Shown one piece after another: positions 19,645-27,845 of a DNA stretch of 64,000 nucleotides. Where the stretch lies: assembly GCA_902806565.1 (NCBI GenBank), contig CADCXA010000025.1:1488001-1552000 (forward strand). The letters run 5' to 3'. The position numbers and the translations under genes are program-made. The stretch is from Hypoxylon rubiginosum (taxonomy: Eukaryota; Ascomycota; Sordariomycetes; Xylariales; Hypoxylaceae). The notes under the pieces were generated by a model that did not search any database, was not told the DNA's origin, and saw only the letters and a list, made by a program, of their open reading frames with translations. The number at the start of each line of letters is the position of its first letter. Positions within the stretch are counted from its first letter, which is position 1.

Positions 19645-22068
19645 ATGGCGACCCCCGACACGTCGACGCTGACGAGCTCGGCGCAGGTCTTCACGGCGCA
19701 CACGCTGCCGCAGGTCCGGGCGATCCACAAGGGCCTGCACGCGCAGATCGACGAGAAGTCGGCGCGCCTGCGCACGCAGGTCGGCAACAGCTACCGCGAG
19801 CTGCTCGGCACCGCCGACGCCATCGTCCGCATGCGCGACGACATGCTGGCCGCCCAAGACGTCCTCGCCCGCATGGGCGGCCAGTGCGGCCGCACCGTCG
19901 TCGGCGCCAAGGTCGCCGGTCTCGCCAGGTTCCGCTCCACCGCTTCCGCTTCCGCTACCGAAGACGACGACAGCCCCGACGACGACCTCCGCATGAGCCG
20001 CGCCGCCAGGGTCCAGCTCTTGAACGCGTGCGGGCTCGCTGTGGACAGGCTGCTGAAGGGAGGTGCCGAGGGCAGGGGAGATCGATTGGTGCTGGCGGCC
20101 AAGGTGCTCGTTTTGAAGCGGCTGCTGGTCTCGAGTTTCGGGTCCGTCGATATCCTACACGAGGAGACGTGGGTCGCGATCGAGGGGGCAAGAAAAAGCT
20201 TGAATAGCCTACGGAGAAGACTGTTGAGGGCCATCGAGAAGGTGCTAGAGAAGGTCGGCGACGAAGTAGACCGCAACGACATTCTAAAGGCCTTGACTGC
20301 GTACAGCCTGGCTTCTAGTTCCGGAGCAAAGGACGTTTTACGCCACTTCTTGAGTGTTAGGGCCGAAGCTATTACATACGAGTTCGACCTCGAGGAGCAC
20401 GAGAAAGAGAGGGATGCAGAGAATGTCTTAAAAGGCCTTGATCTATATACTAAGACTCTATTAGACGTGCAAGCTCTGGTGCCTAATAAGCTCTCAGACG
20501 CATTGTCACGGCTCAAGAAGCAGCACCTACTGGCAGACGAGTCGCTCCTAGGCCTAGAGGGCCTTCGACTGGACATATACGAAAGGTGGTGCGGAGAGGA
20601 GATACAATATTTCACTCCATTCATCCGGCACGACGACCTAGATGGCAAACAGGCCAAAGAAATGCTCACCAGCTGGGCGAAGAAAGGCGGCGAGACTCTT
20701 CTCCAAGGTTTACGAAGAACTATCGAGCACGTCTCCGAGTTCAAAACTATTGTCAGCTTACGGACAAGTGTTCTTCAGCATTGGATTAACGATGGCGGAA
20801 AAGCTAGGGGCTTTGATCCGTCCATCATGCTTAACGGGTTACGAGAAGCTATTGATGAACGTCTCTTGCAGATTCTTGAAACTAGGGTTGCGAAGCTTAA
20901 GCTGGTCGGATCTGAAGTTGCGGCGACGCTCGAAGCATGGCAACCGGGCACAAGTGATCAGCATCGCAGTTTGTGGAACGAAGAGATGGTGGATATGGAT
21001 GTCTCAGGCGGTGCGAACCACATCACTCACGAAATCATATCTCGTCTCTACGGCAGAAACGATGCTGTAGCCCGAGTCGTCACGAGCTACGAGTCATGGC
21101 GGCATCTCATCAGTAGTGTCGGCGACTTGATCGATCAGCTCAAACGTCAGCGTTGGGACGACGATGTGGAAGAGATAGAAGATGAGGATGTCATTGCGGA
21201 ACGGCAGAAGCTACTGAGCAAGGACGACCCCGAGCTTCTACAGAAAAAACTTGATGAAACTATCAAAGGGGCGTTTGATGACCTGGATAAACAGATGGCA
21301 AGCGCCTGGAAATCCAGCTCAGACAGCACGGATAACGGTCATATCGCCATGTATCTTCTGCGAGTTCTGAGGGATATTCGGGGCCGATTACCTAACCTCG
21401 AAGGCGTCAAGTCTTTTGGCTTACAGAACGTCCCTTCTCTGCATGAGAAGTTAGCGATTCACGTATCGACCCCGCCGCTTGAGGAATTTGCTTCGTCAGC
21501 CTTGACGAGGAGACGGGTAGCCGGGCGAGCGCTATGGGAGGGTGAACCAGCTTTGCCAACACAGCCGTCTACAGGTACATTCAAGCTTCTACGCGACCTT
21601 GTGATGTCTATGGGAGACGCCGGCCTGGACCTCTGGACACCCGCAGCCGTCAGAACTCTTAAGCAATCATTTGGCAAGCAGCTTGTCGAAGTATGGCGCA
21701 AGGAGCTCAGCTCGGAAACCGTAGGCGAGAAAGAAGTTGATGAGACAAGCGAGAAGGTTACCGAGGAGGAGCCGTCGATGCAAGAGGAAAGCAGCTCAGC
21801 GGAAGCTAGCGAGGACCCGCCACAAAGTGAAAAGACTATTCAAGGGAAGTCCGAGAAGAGCAAAGACATCTTCATCCAGTGGCTTTACGATATCCATCTT
21901 TTCCAACAGTGTCTCGGTGCCGAGGTTAGCTCAGAGGAAGGTTTCAGGACGTTTGTAACGGAAGCATTCGAAAAGGTTGGTCTAGAAGACGGTGCCAATG
22001 AGAGGCTGGCAAAGGCATCACAGGAATATTGGAAGAGAACAAGCCTACTATTTGGACTACTCGCATGA
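19645..22068 (+). CDS. cog1: Conserved oligomeric Golgi complex subunit 1 (COG1)
   Basis: This is a subunit of the COG vesicle-tethering complex, which acts at the Golgi in retrograde intra-Golgi traffic and glycosyltransferase retention. It is an intronless frame of 807 aa. The N-terminal region of about residues 10-95 matches the Vps51/Vps67-type helical domain (VFTAHTLPQVRAIHKGLHAQ, then coiled coil through GTADAIVRMRDDM). The rest is alpha-helical, with an acidic low-complexity segment at about 690-740 before the C-terminal helices. The start ATG (ACGATGG) follows a short A-rich leader. The first 450 bp are much more GC-rich than the rest. The gene converges on the isomerase gene, with 85 bp between stops. 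COG1 is my assignment from the N-terminal domain and length; another Vps51-family tether is less likely. Confidence 0.85.
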   Translation: MATPDTSTLTSSAQVFTAHTLPQVRAIHKGLHAQIDEKSARLRTQVGNSYRELLGTADAIVRMRDDMLAAQDVLARMGGQCGRTVVGAKVAGLARFRSTASASATEDDDSPDDDLRMSRAARVQLLNACGLAVDRLLKGGAEGRGDRLVLAAKVLVLKRLLVSSFGSVDILHEETWVAIEGARKSLNSLRRRLLRAIEKVLEKVGDEVDRNDILKALTAYSLASSSGAKDVLRHFLSVRAEAITYEFDLEEHEKERDAENVLKGLDLYTKTLLDVQALVPNKLSDALSRLKKQHLLADESLLGLEGLRLDIYERWCGEEIQYFTPFIRHDDLDGKQAKEMLTSWAKKGGETLLQGLRRTIEHVSEFKTIVSLRTSVLQHWINDGGKARGFDPSIMLNGLREAIDERLLQILETRVAKLKLVGSEVAATLEAWQPGTSDQHRSLWNEEMVDMDVSGGANHITHEIISRLYGRNDAVARVVTSYESWRHLISSVGDLIDQLKRQRWDDDVEEIEDEDVIAERQKLLSKDDPELLQKKLDETIKGAFDDLDKQMASAWKSSSDSTDNGHIAMYLLRVLRDIRGRLPNLEGVKSFGLQNVPSLHEKLAIHVSTPPLEEFASSALTRRRVAGRALWEGEPALPTQPSTGTFKLLRDLVMSMGDAGLDLWTPAAVRTLKQSFGKQLVEVWRKELSSETVGEKEVDETSEKVTEEEPSMQEESSSAEASEDPPQSEKTIQGKSEKSKDIFIQWLYDIHLFQQCLGAEVSSEEGFRTFVTEAFEKVGLEDGANERLAKASQEYWKRTSLLFGLLA

Positions 22069-22153
22069 TACCCGTACCATCTAATCTCATGATATTAAGC
22101 ACAAAATTTGAGAAAGAATATACCCAGCGCTCCAAGATCCTTCATCGAGACCC
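22069..22153. other. 85-bp convergent stop-to-stop spacer
   Basis: The COG1 and isomerase stop codons are only 85 bp apart, so the two mature 3' ends very probably overlap. Confidence 0.7.
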
Positions 22154-23022
22154 TTATAGTTTATGCCTCTTCTTCCCCGTCGCGAGCTTCTCGAACTCCT
22201 GCTGCGGAATCCCAGTAACAAATCTGTTCAGGCCGGCGAACACCTCGGCGACGTTCTGCCGGTCCAGGATCTCCAGGCTGGGCTTCCGGATCAGGGCCTT
22301 GACGCCGAGCAGGCTGTCGCCGACGAGGTGCTCGCCCATGGTGTCGTCGACCTCCTTCATCACGAGCCGGAGGAAGCCGTCGCTGTCGCCCTCGGGGACG
22401 TCGAAGACCTTGTTGACGAAGCCGGCGGCGACGAGCTCGCCGCAGGATATGCGCTTGCTCTGGATGAGGGCCTCGTTGGCCTTGCTGATGCCGAGGCGCT
22501 GGACTAGCGCGTGCGAGGCGCCGCCCTCGGCTACCAACCCCAGCGACGAGAAGGGGGTCAGCAGGAAGGTGTGCGGCGCGCAGTAGACGAAGTCGGCGAA
22601 GGCGACGAGCGCGGCCGACAGCCCGACGGCGGGGCCGTTGAGGGCGGCGACTAGGATCTTGGGGTGCGTGTAGAAGGCCTGCGTCACGTTCAGGTTGTTG
22701 GACACGAAGTCCTTCAACCACTTGAGGTAGACGTCCGGCTCGTCGGCTTCCCCGCTGCCCGTCGAGGACACGTCGGCGCCGCTGTCACGTGGGTGGTGAG
22801 CCTTGTTAACGCATATAGTAAGCAATGCTAGACTTACGCAGAGAAGTACCGTCCTTTCCCCGTCAGGACGGTGATGTACACGTCATCCCGGAGGGCGATC
22901 TCGCGTAGGGCTTTGGACAGGGCGTAGTAGCCCCGGAAGCTGAGGGCATTGAGCTTCTTGTCGTTATCGATGGTGATGGTGGCTATGCGGCCGGCGTAGG
23001 TGAGCTTGATTACGTCCGCCAT
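22154..23022 (-). CDS. Peroxisomal enoyl-CoA isomerase/hydratase (ECI1-like), two exons
   Basis: This is a crotonase-fold enzyme, most like delta3,delta2-enoyl-CoA isomerase, which shifts double bonds during beta-oxidation of unsaturated fatty acids. Exons are 23022-22838 and 22781-22154, giving 270 aa. The 56-nt intron has a GTAAGT donor, a TTAAC branch site and a CAG acceptor. Splicing restores YFSAGADVSS, a typical acyl-CoA/oxyanion segment. Oxyanion loop ALNGPAVGLS lies at about 108-117. Glu147, in VAEGGASHAL, is at the position of the isomerase catalytic Glu. The C-terminus is HKL, a PTS1-type signal close to the HRL end of yeast Eci1, so a peroxisomal location is likely. Exon 2 is GC-rich. 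Isomerase versus hydratase is inferred from the single Glu. Confidence 0.85.
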
Positions 23023-23820
23023 TCTTGAAAGTCGGGACGGCTTTTTTATGTCCCCTTTATGGTTTAAAGATCTAATCTATGAGCTCGGTTGTTGCCATCT
23101 ATAAGGTTCGGGAATTAGGACATGAGAGCATCCAGACTCTTTAAGACTGCCCTGAGGATGTCACTGGGAGGATGTCATTGGCATTGGAACGGTGTTCGGA
23201 TACCCGTACCCCACATTCTTTGTGTGGGTACCTCGGCTCGCTTCCCTTTTGAAAGACCTGGGGGACCTCCACAGCTTCATTCGGGGGGAGTACAGCTATT
23301 CTATTGGTACTTGAAAATAGTGGACCATATCTATCGCCAAGACAATTAATATCGACCTACTGGAGTCTTGGATTTGCTGTAATGGAACGACTGTTACGTT
23401 TAGAGTACTTGAATTTTTAAGTATGGCAATATGAAATGCACTTCAGTTCTCAGCTTAGTATTATACAGTATTATATTTCTAAATAATCACATAAGGGCTA
23501 TATGTATATGCGGCGTGCCTAATAAACAGGCTTAATAAACAGTACATGCCGGGGAATAAGCGTGGGGTAGTAGGCACTAGCTTCACCGAGTTATAGCGAT
23601 GTGTAAACGGGATACCGCACATTCACACCGATAATACACGGATCTTCACTATCGATTCCACCCCGTTTGCTGTACATCATCCCGACAACGGCATAATAAG
23701 CAAAACTAACCAGCCCAAACAACACATCGTCTTCGTAGCAAGGTAGCTCGAATGATTGATCACACCTCTACACCATAATCAACCAAACTGTCTCCTAAAC
23801 AAAATACATGATCCTCAATT
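23023..23820. other. Divergent promoter region
   Basis: An 800-bp region between the start codons of the isomerase gene and the phosphatase gene; it must hold both promoters. No gene is visible. Confidence 0.6.
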
Positions 23821-25335
23821 ATGATGTTCGCCCGCCAGCTACTTCGCCAACGGCCCCGTCTTACCGCGGTGACGTGCCTGTCTCACTCTCCCCCGAGAGC
23901 CATGGCTCGTCATTCAAGTACTAAGACACAGAACCAGCCTTTCTCCACCGGAACGGCTGCTGTCTCTTTCACGGCGGGATTGGCATCCGCCGCACTCGTA
24001 GGCTGGTTCACATCTCCTAGCCAGCAGCAGAGCCCTGTGCCCACGAAGCAAAAAACCCCTAGTCTTGACGCCAAGAGCAAGATTGTTATTCCGGATCTGA
24101 ACGAGCTAGGCCTGTCCGAAAAGATTGCGTATAGTCCTGTTCCTACTTCGGAAGAGATCACGCAGCAGCTGAACGAGCTCGCCTTTTCTCTCCCCGGAGG
24201 AGGGGACCTCGTGACGAGATACGACGGTACCCAGCTAGGCTCTAATAGTCCGTGCGAGGACACGTTCCTCCATGGCTCCTTCTCTAACCCATTCGATGCC
24301 AAGAAAGAGGACTGGTCGGCTTGGGGTGTCTTCGATGGGCACTGCGGTTGGCAGCTGTCTAATCTTCTCACGAAACAGCTGATACCGTACGTACGACGTG
24401 CCCTTAGCGCCGCTCAGCCAGACAAGGAGGGCATTGAGCAAGCCATCAAGTCGGCCTTCACCACCCTCGACGATGCTCTGGTCAAGTCTGCCGTCGCGAC
24501 CATCGAGAGCGACCTGTCTTTCGCCGAGAAGGCGAGACGATTAGAGGCGGCGTACGCCGGCGCGTGTGCTCTCCTAGCTCTGTACGACCCTCTCAGCAAA
24601 AATCTCACGGTAGCCTCCACGGGAGACTGCCGCGCGGTCCTGGGCCAGAAGGCCGCGGACGGGATGTGGGAACCCACCGAACTCACGACGGACTGCACGG
24701 GCGCGACCCCGAGCGAGGTGGCGCGGATCCGGGCGCAGTTCCCCGACGAGCCCGACGTCGTCAAGGGCGGGCGGGTGTGGGGGATGCAGCCGTCGCGGAC
24801 ATTTGGCGACGGCATGTGGAAGTGGGACGCGCAGCTCAAGCAGAAGCTGCGGGACTATTACAACGGGCTGAGCTTGCCGTCGGCCGTGCGGTACAGCGGC
24901 TACAAGGACGGCCCGTACCTCACGGCCGAGCCGCTCGTGACCACGACCAAGGTCCCCGAGGCGCAGCCGTCGTTTCTGATCCTGGCCACCGACGGCCTCT
25001 GGGACGCGATGACGAGCGAGCAGGCCGTCGACCTGGTCGGCCGCTGGGTCGAGTGGCAGGCGCAGGGGCCCGGGAAGAAACCGGTGAGGCCGGAGGCGAC
25101 AGCGGCGGACTTGGGCCCCACGGTCCTGGGCCGGGTGCAGCAGTGCAGATACGAGGCGCACAAGGCGACGCTGCAGGACGATAACGCGGCCGTGCACTTA
25201 GTCCGCAACGGCCTGGGCGGCGGAGACGAGGAGATGGTCAGGGGGGCGCTGACTTTTCGATACCCCAACTCGCGAGATATCCGGGACGATATCACGGTGC
25301 AGGTCGTTTTCTTCAATCTCCCGCAGGGGAAGTGA
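23821..25335 (+). CDS. Mitochondrial PP2C-type protein phosphatase (Ptc5/PDH phosphatase-like)
   Basis: This is a metal-dependent Ser/Thr phosphatase, most like fungal Ptc5, the phosphatase that activates mitochondrial pyruvate dehydrogenase. It is one 504-aa frame. Residues 1-40 are basic and acid-poor, like a mitochondrial presequence (MMFARQLLRQRPRL). A small-residue hydrophobic segment at about 47-63 (AVSFTAGLASAALVGWF) may anchor it in the inner membrane. PP2C metal ligands are in order: E146/D147 (PCEDTF), D172 in VFDGHCG, D391 in LATDGLWD and D490 in RDDITVQ. STGDCRAVLG is at 266-275. The 24.56-25.23 kb part is very GC-rich. The gene is intronless and converges on the NmrA gene. Confidence 0.9.
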   Translation: MMFARQLLRQRPRLTAVTCLSHSPPRAMARHSSTKTQNQPFSTGTAAVSFTAGLASAALVGWFTSPSQQQSPVPTKQKTPSLDAKSKIVIPDLNELGLSEKIAYSPVPTSEEITQQLNELAFSLPGGGDLVTRYDGTQLGSNSPCEDTFLHGSFSNPFDAKKEDWSAWGVFDGHCGWQLSNLLTKQLIPYVRRALSAAQPDKEGIEQAIKSAFTTLDDALVKSAVATIESDLSFAEKARRLEAAYAGACALLALYDPLSKNLTVASTGDCRAVLGQKAADGMWEPTELTTDCTGATPSEVARIRAQFPDEPDVVKGGRVWGMQPSRTFGDGMWKWDAQLKQKLRDYYNGLSLPSAVRYSGYKDGPYLTAEPLVTTTKVPEAQPSFLILATDGLWDAMTSEQAVDLVGRWVEWQAQGPGKKPVRPEATAADLGPTVLGRVQQCRYEAHKATLQDDNAAVHLVRNGLGGGDEEMVRGALTFRYPNSRDIRDDITVQVVFFNLPQGK

Positions 25336-25747
25336 TGTTTGCTGTATTCATGTTGTTGGGGCGATGCATCAATCATGCTGCTTATTAAGGCGTTTGTCTG
25401 GTTCTTTTATACCATTGGCATTTGGCGAGTTTCTCGAGTTTCTCGCACCGAGTAAATCGGACGAGACGAAAAATAGGTTCGGGCTTCACTTGCTCTTATT
25501 TGTATTCATTCTATGCATCGCGAGATCCTTTTCGACGATGTGACATGACCTCTACGCATTCAAACATTGAAGCCTGCACTCCTTTTTTTCTCTCTCTCGT
25601 AAGTATATCGTGGGCGTACTAACCACCTTAGTGATGATCTAAACTATTTTATTTTATATACACAATTTCGTACTTTGTGATAATCCACCATTCAGTCACC
25701 CATTCTACCCACCCCCCCCCTTATCTCACTTCCCGGAACTAACAACT
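25336..25747. other. Convergent intergenic region
   Basis: A 412-bp space between the stop codons of the phosphatase and NmrA-like genes. It contains a C-run near 25712. Nothing else is seen. Confidence 0.6.
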
Positions 25748-26870
25748 CTACGGCGCATTCTTGTACAATTCCACCACCTCATCGCGGTGCCTGGCAAGGT
25801 ACTCCTCAAACGTCGAGAACCCCAGCCCGAAATCGTTCGGCGCCGTCTCGTCCTCGAGCGCCTTCCTCGAGAGCTGGCTGGCGACAATCAGATTCGTCTT
25901 GGCGAGCTCCGCGGCCTCCCCCGGCGTGTACGTGTACACGGACAGCTTCTTCCGCGCGACGGCGCCCAGCTGCGCGACCAGCTCGTTCAGCGTCAGGCTC
26001 TGGGCCACGACGTCGAGCTCGCGGCTCCCGCCGGCGAAAGCGGCCGGCGCCTCGATGGCGGCCGCGGCCGTCCGCCCGATGTCGGCGACGTCGATGAGCG
26101 ACAGGGGCACGTCGGCCGGGTGCGCACCGCGCAGCACCCCGTCGTGGATCAGGTCCGGGATCTGGAACTCGGCCGTCTCGGACGCGGTGTAGTTCGACAT
26201 GAACTCGGTCGGCCGCAGGATCGTGTAGTGCGCGAAGCCGCCGTTGCGGACGAGCTCTTCGCCCTTGGCTGTGGTTCTCGTGTTAGTACGTACTTGGCCC
26301 CTAACCTGATACTTGCCCTATCTCATCGGGTTTTTTGGGTTTTTTTCTTTCTTCTCTATCTCCTCTATCTCCGCGAGTGGAGATCGAAGGAGGGAAAAGG
26401 GGAAGGGGGAAAAGGGGGGGAGGAGGAGGAGGCAAGGGAAACTTACCTTTCGAGGTCCAGTAGTTGCCGGTGAAGAACGGGCTGCCGTCCAGCCCGGGCA
26501 GCTCGCGCCACCGCGGCACGCCGATGACCGTGCTGTACACGACGTGGGCGACGGTGCCGGCGCGCCGCGCGGCCTCGACGATGTTGGCGGCGCCCCGGAC
26601 CTCGGCGCCCGGGTCCGTGAAGGACGGCGAAGACGGGAAGAAGACGGCCTCCACGCCGCCGGCGAGCGCGCGGTCCAGCGCCGCCACGTCCGCGTCCCAG
26701 CCGCCGCCCTCGACCAGCTCCGCGCCCGCGGCGGCTAATGCTTGCGCCTTCGGCGAGGACGGGTCCCGCACGTAGGCGCGCACGGCGTGCTGCTGCGGCG
26801 ACGACAGGAGCGCTCTTGCCGTGGCGCCGCCTTGCTTGCCGGTTGCGCCGAGGACGAGTACTTTGACCAT
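25748..26870 (-). CDS. NmrA-like NAD(P)-binding protein, two exons
   Basis: This is an atypical short-chain dehydrogenase of the NmrA/HSCARG type; members act as redox sensors or as reductases. Exons are 26870-26447 and 26268-25748, giving 314 aa. The 178-nt intron has a GTAAGT donor and a CACAG acceptor. Splicing yields YWTSKAKGEELVRNGGFAHY, continuous with family pattern. The Rossmann motif GATGKQGG is at residues 8-15. RDPSSPKAQALAAAGAELVEG follows as the usual cofactor-selecting and strand-3 region. There is no signal peptide. The gene is very GC-rich. The intron carries a strong G-run tract on the + strand. The substrate cannot be deduced. It converges on the phosphatase gene. Confidence 0.85.
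26388..26438 (+). repeat. Purine/G-run tract inside the NmrA gene intron
   Basis: Runs of 3, 4, 5 and 7 G separated by 2-4 A, followed by AGG units, satisfy the usual G-quadruplex pattern on the + strand. That strand is the template for this gene. In the transcript the tract is C/U-rich and starts just after the 5' splice site. Confidence 0.8.
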
Positions 26871-27845
26871 GTTGTTGGGATGTTGTGGGTTTGCACTGCT
26901 ATGTTCCGTTGCGTGTATGTATGCAATTTATATAGCGGATGCCAAATGTTCGAGTATGAGTGGTAGTAGAATTAGGATCTTAAGCAATGCTTCTGTTATA
27001 ACTGTGCCACCTTAGGTAGGTAGGTAGGTAGGTATATATATACGTGTTTTCATGATATCCGCGCCGCATCGATTATTCATCTTGCGTTAGGCAGCGAAGC
27101 TATACACACCTCATCGCTGACACACCTAACACACCTGACATAACATACCATATCCTGAAGCACGCCATATCCACTCTATATCACCATCTCGGTGGTCGCG
27201 ATTCAAGACCCTCCGCCAATAGACTCCTTCCCGTTCCAGAGTATCGCCAAAGGAATTTGAGGAAAAGTGGGACATCCCCGGACATCCAGGGGGCCTGGCA
27301 AGAGGATTTCGGGATTTGTCAGGAGGGTAATGGTTCGCTGTTCAAATCCATCCGGAGTCCGGGGAAGCGATTGGGTGTTTTCTACCAACGTACATATATA
27401 CCCAGGCAGCCCCAGATGCAGCTAGCACTCGCTTACCTACGACTATATACGAAGTGTTAACCAAGATTTTAGTCGAGTAAATTACCAAATATTAAAATGA
27501 TTTTGTTTCAGTACCTTCGCTCGTTTCTCTCCTGTCCGAGCACGGAAAGACGCAACCTCCTTAGTCAATTGGCTCGTCTCCGTCTGCTTCGTATCTGTCT
27601 TGCCAAACTGCGGAAGCTGCGCCACGAGACGCCGCCATGTGTAAACAAGTAAAGACTACCTCCTTTTTCACCAATCAAGTGATCAGATGTAGGTAGTTTC
27701 CAAGATAGAATATGGGTAGGTTGGGTGTGTATTAAAGCACCACCGTCTTAATACACAATTCATCAACGGGAACTATGCCCTACTCTTGACGTCTTGACTA
27801 CAGTAGGCACGTAACCTGCTTCCTACACGTATATATTCCGGGAAA
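26871..27845. other. Divergent promoter region
   Basis: A 975-bp region between the NmrA and HET gene starts. It contains an AGGT tetranucleotide run, about five copies near 27013-27032, followed by a TA run. A GTTCAAATCC sequence near 27340 looks like a tRNA B box but has no cloverleaf around it. No gene is visible. Confidence 0.55.

Noticed and set aside
22161..22721. 186-codon minus frame over the isomerase exon 2
   Set aside because: Arg/Pro-rich shadow of the GC-rich isomerase exon, which has clear family motifs.
27320..27360. Possible tRNA (GTTCAAATCC B-box-like)
   Set aside because: No matching T-stem, no A box at the right distance and no acceptor stem.
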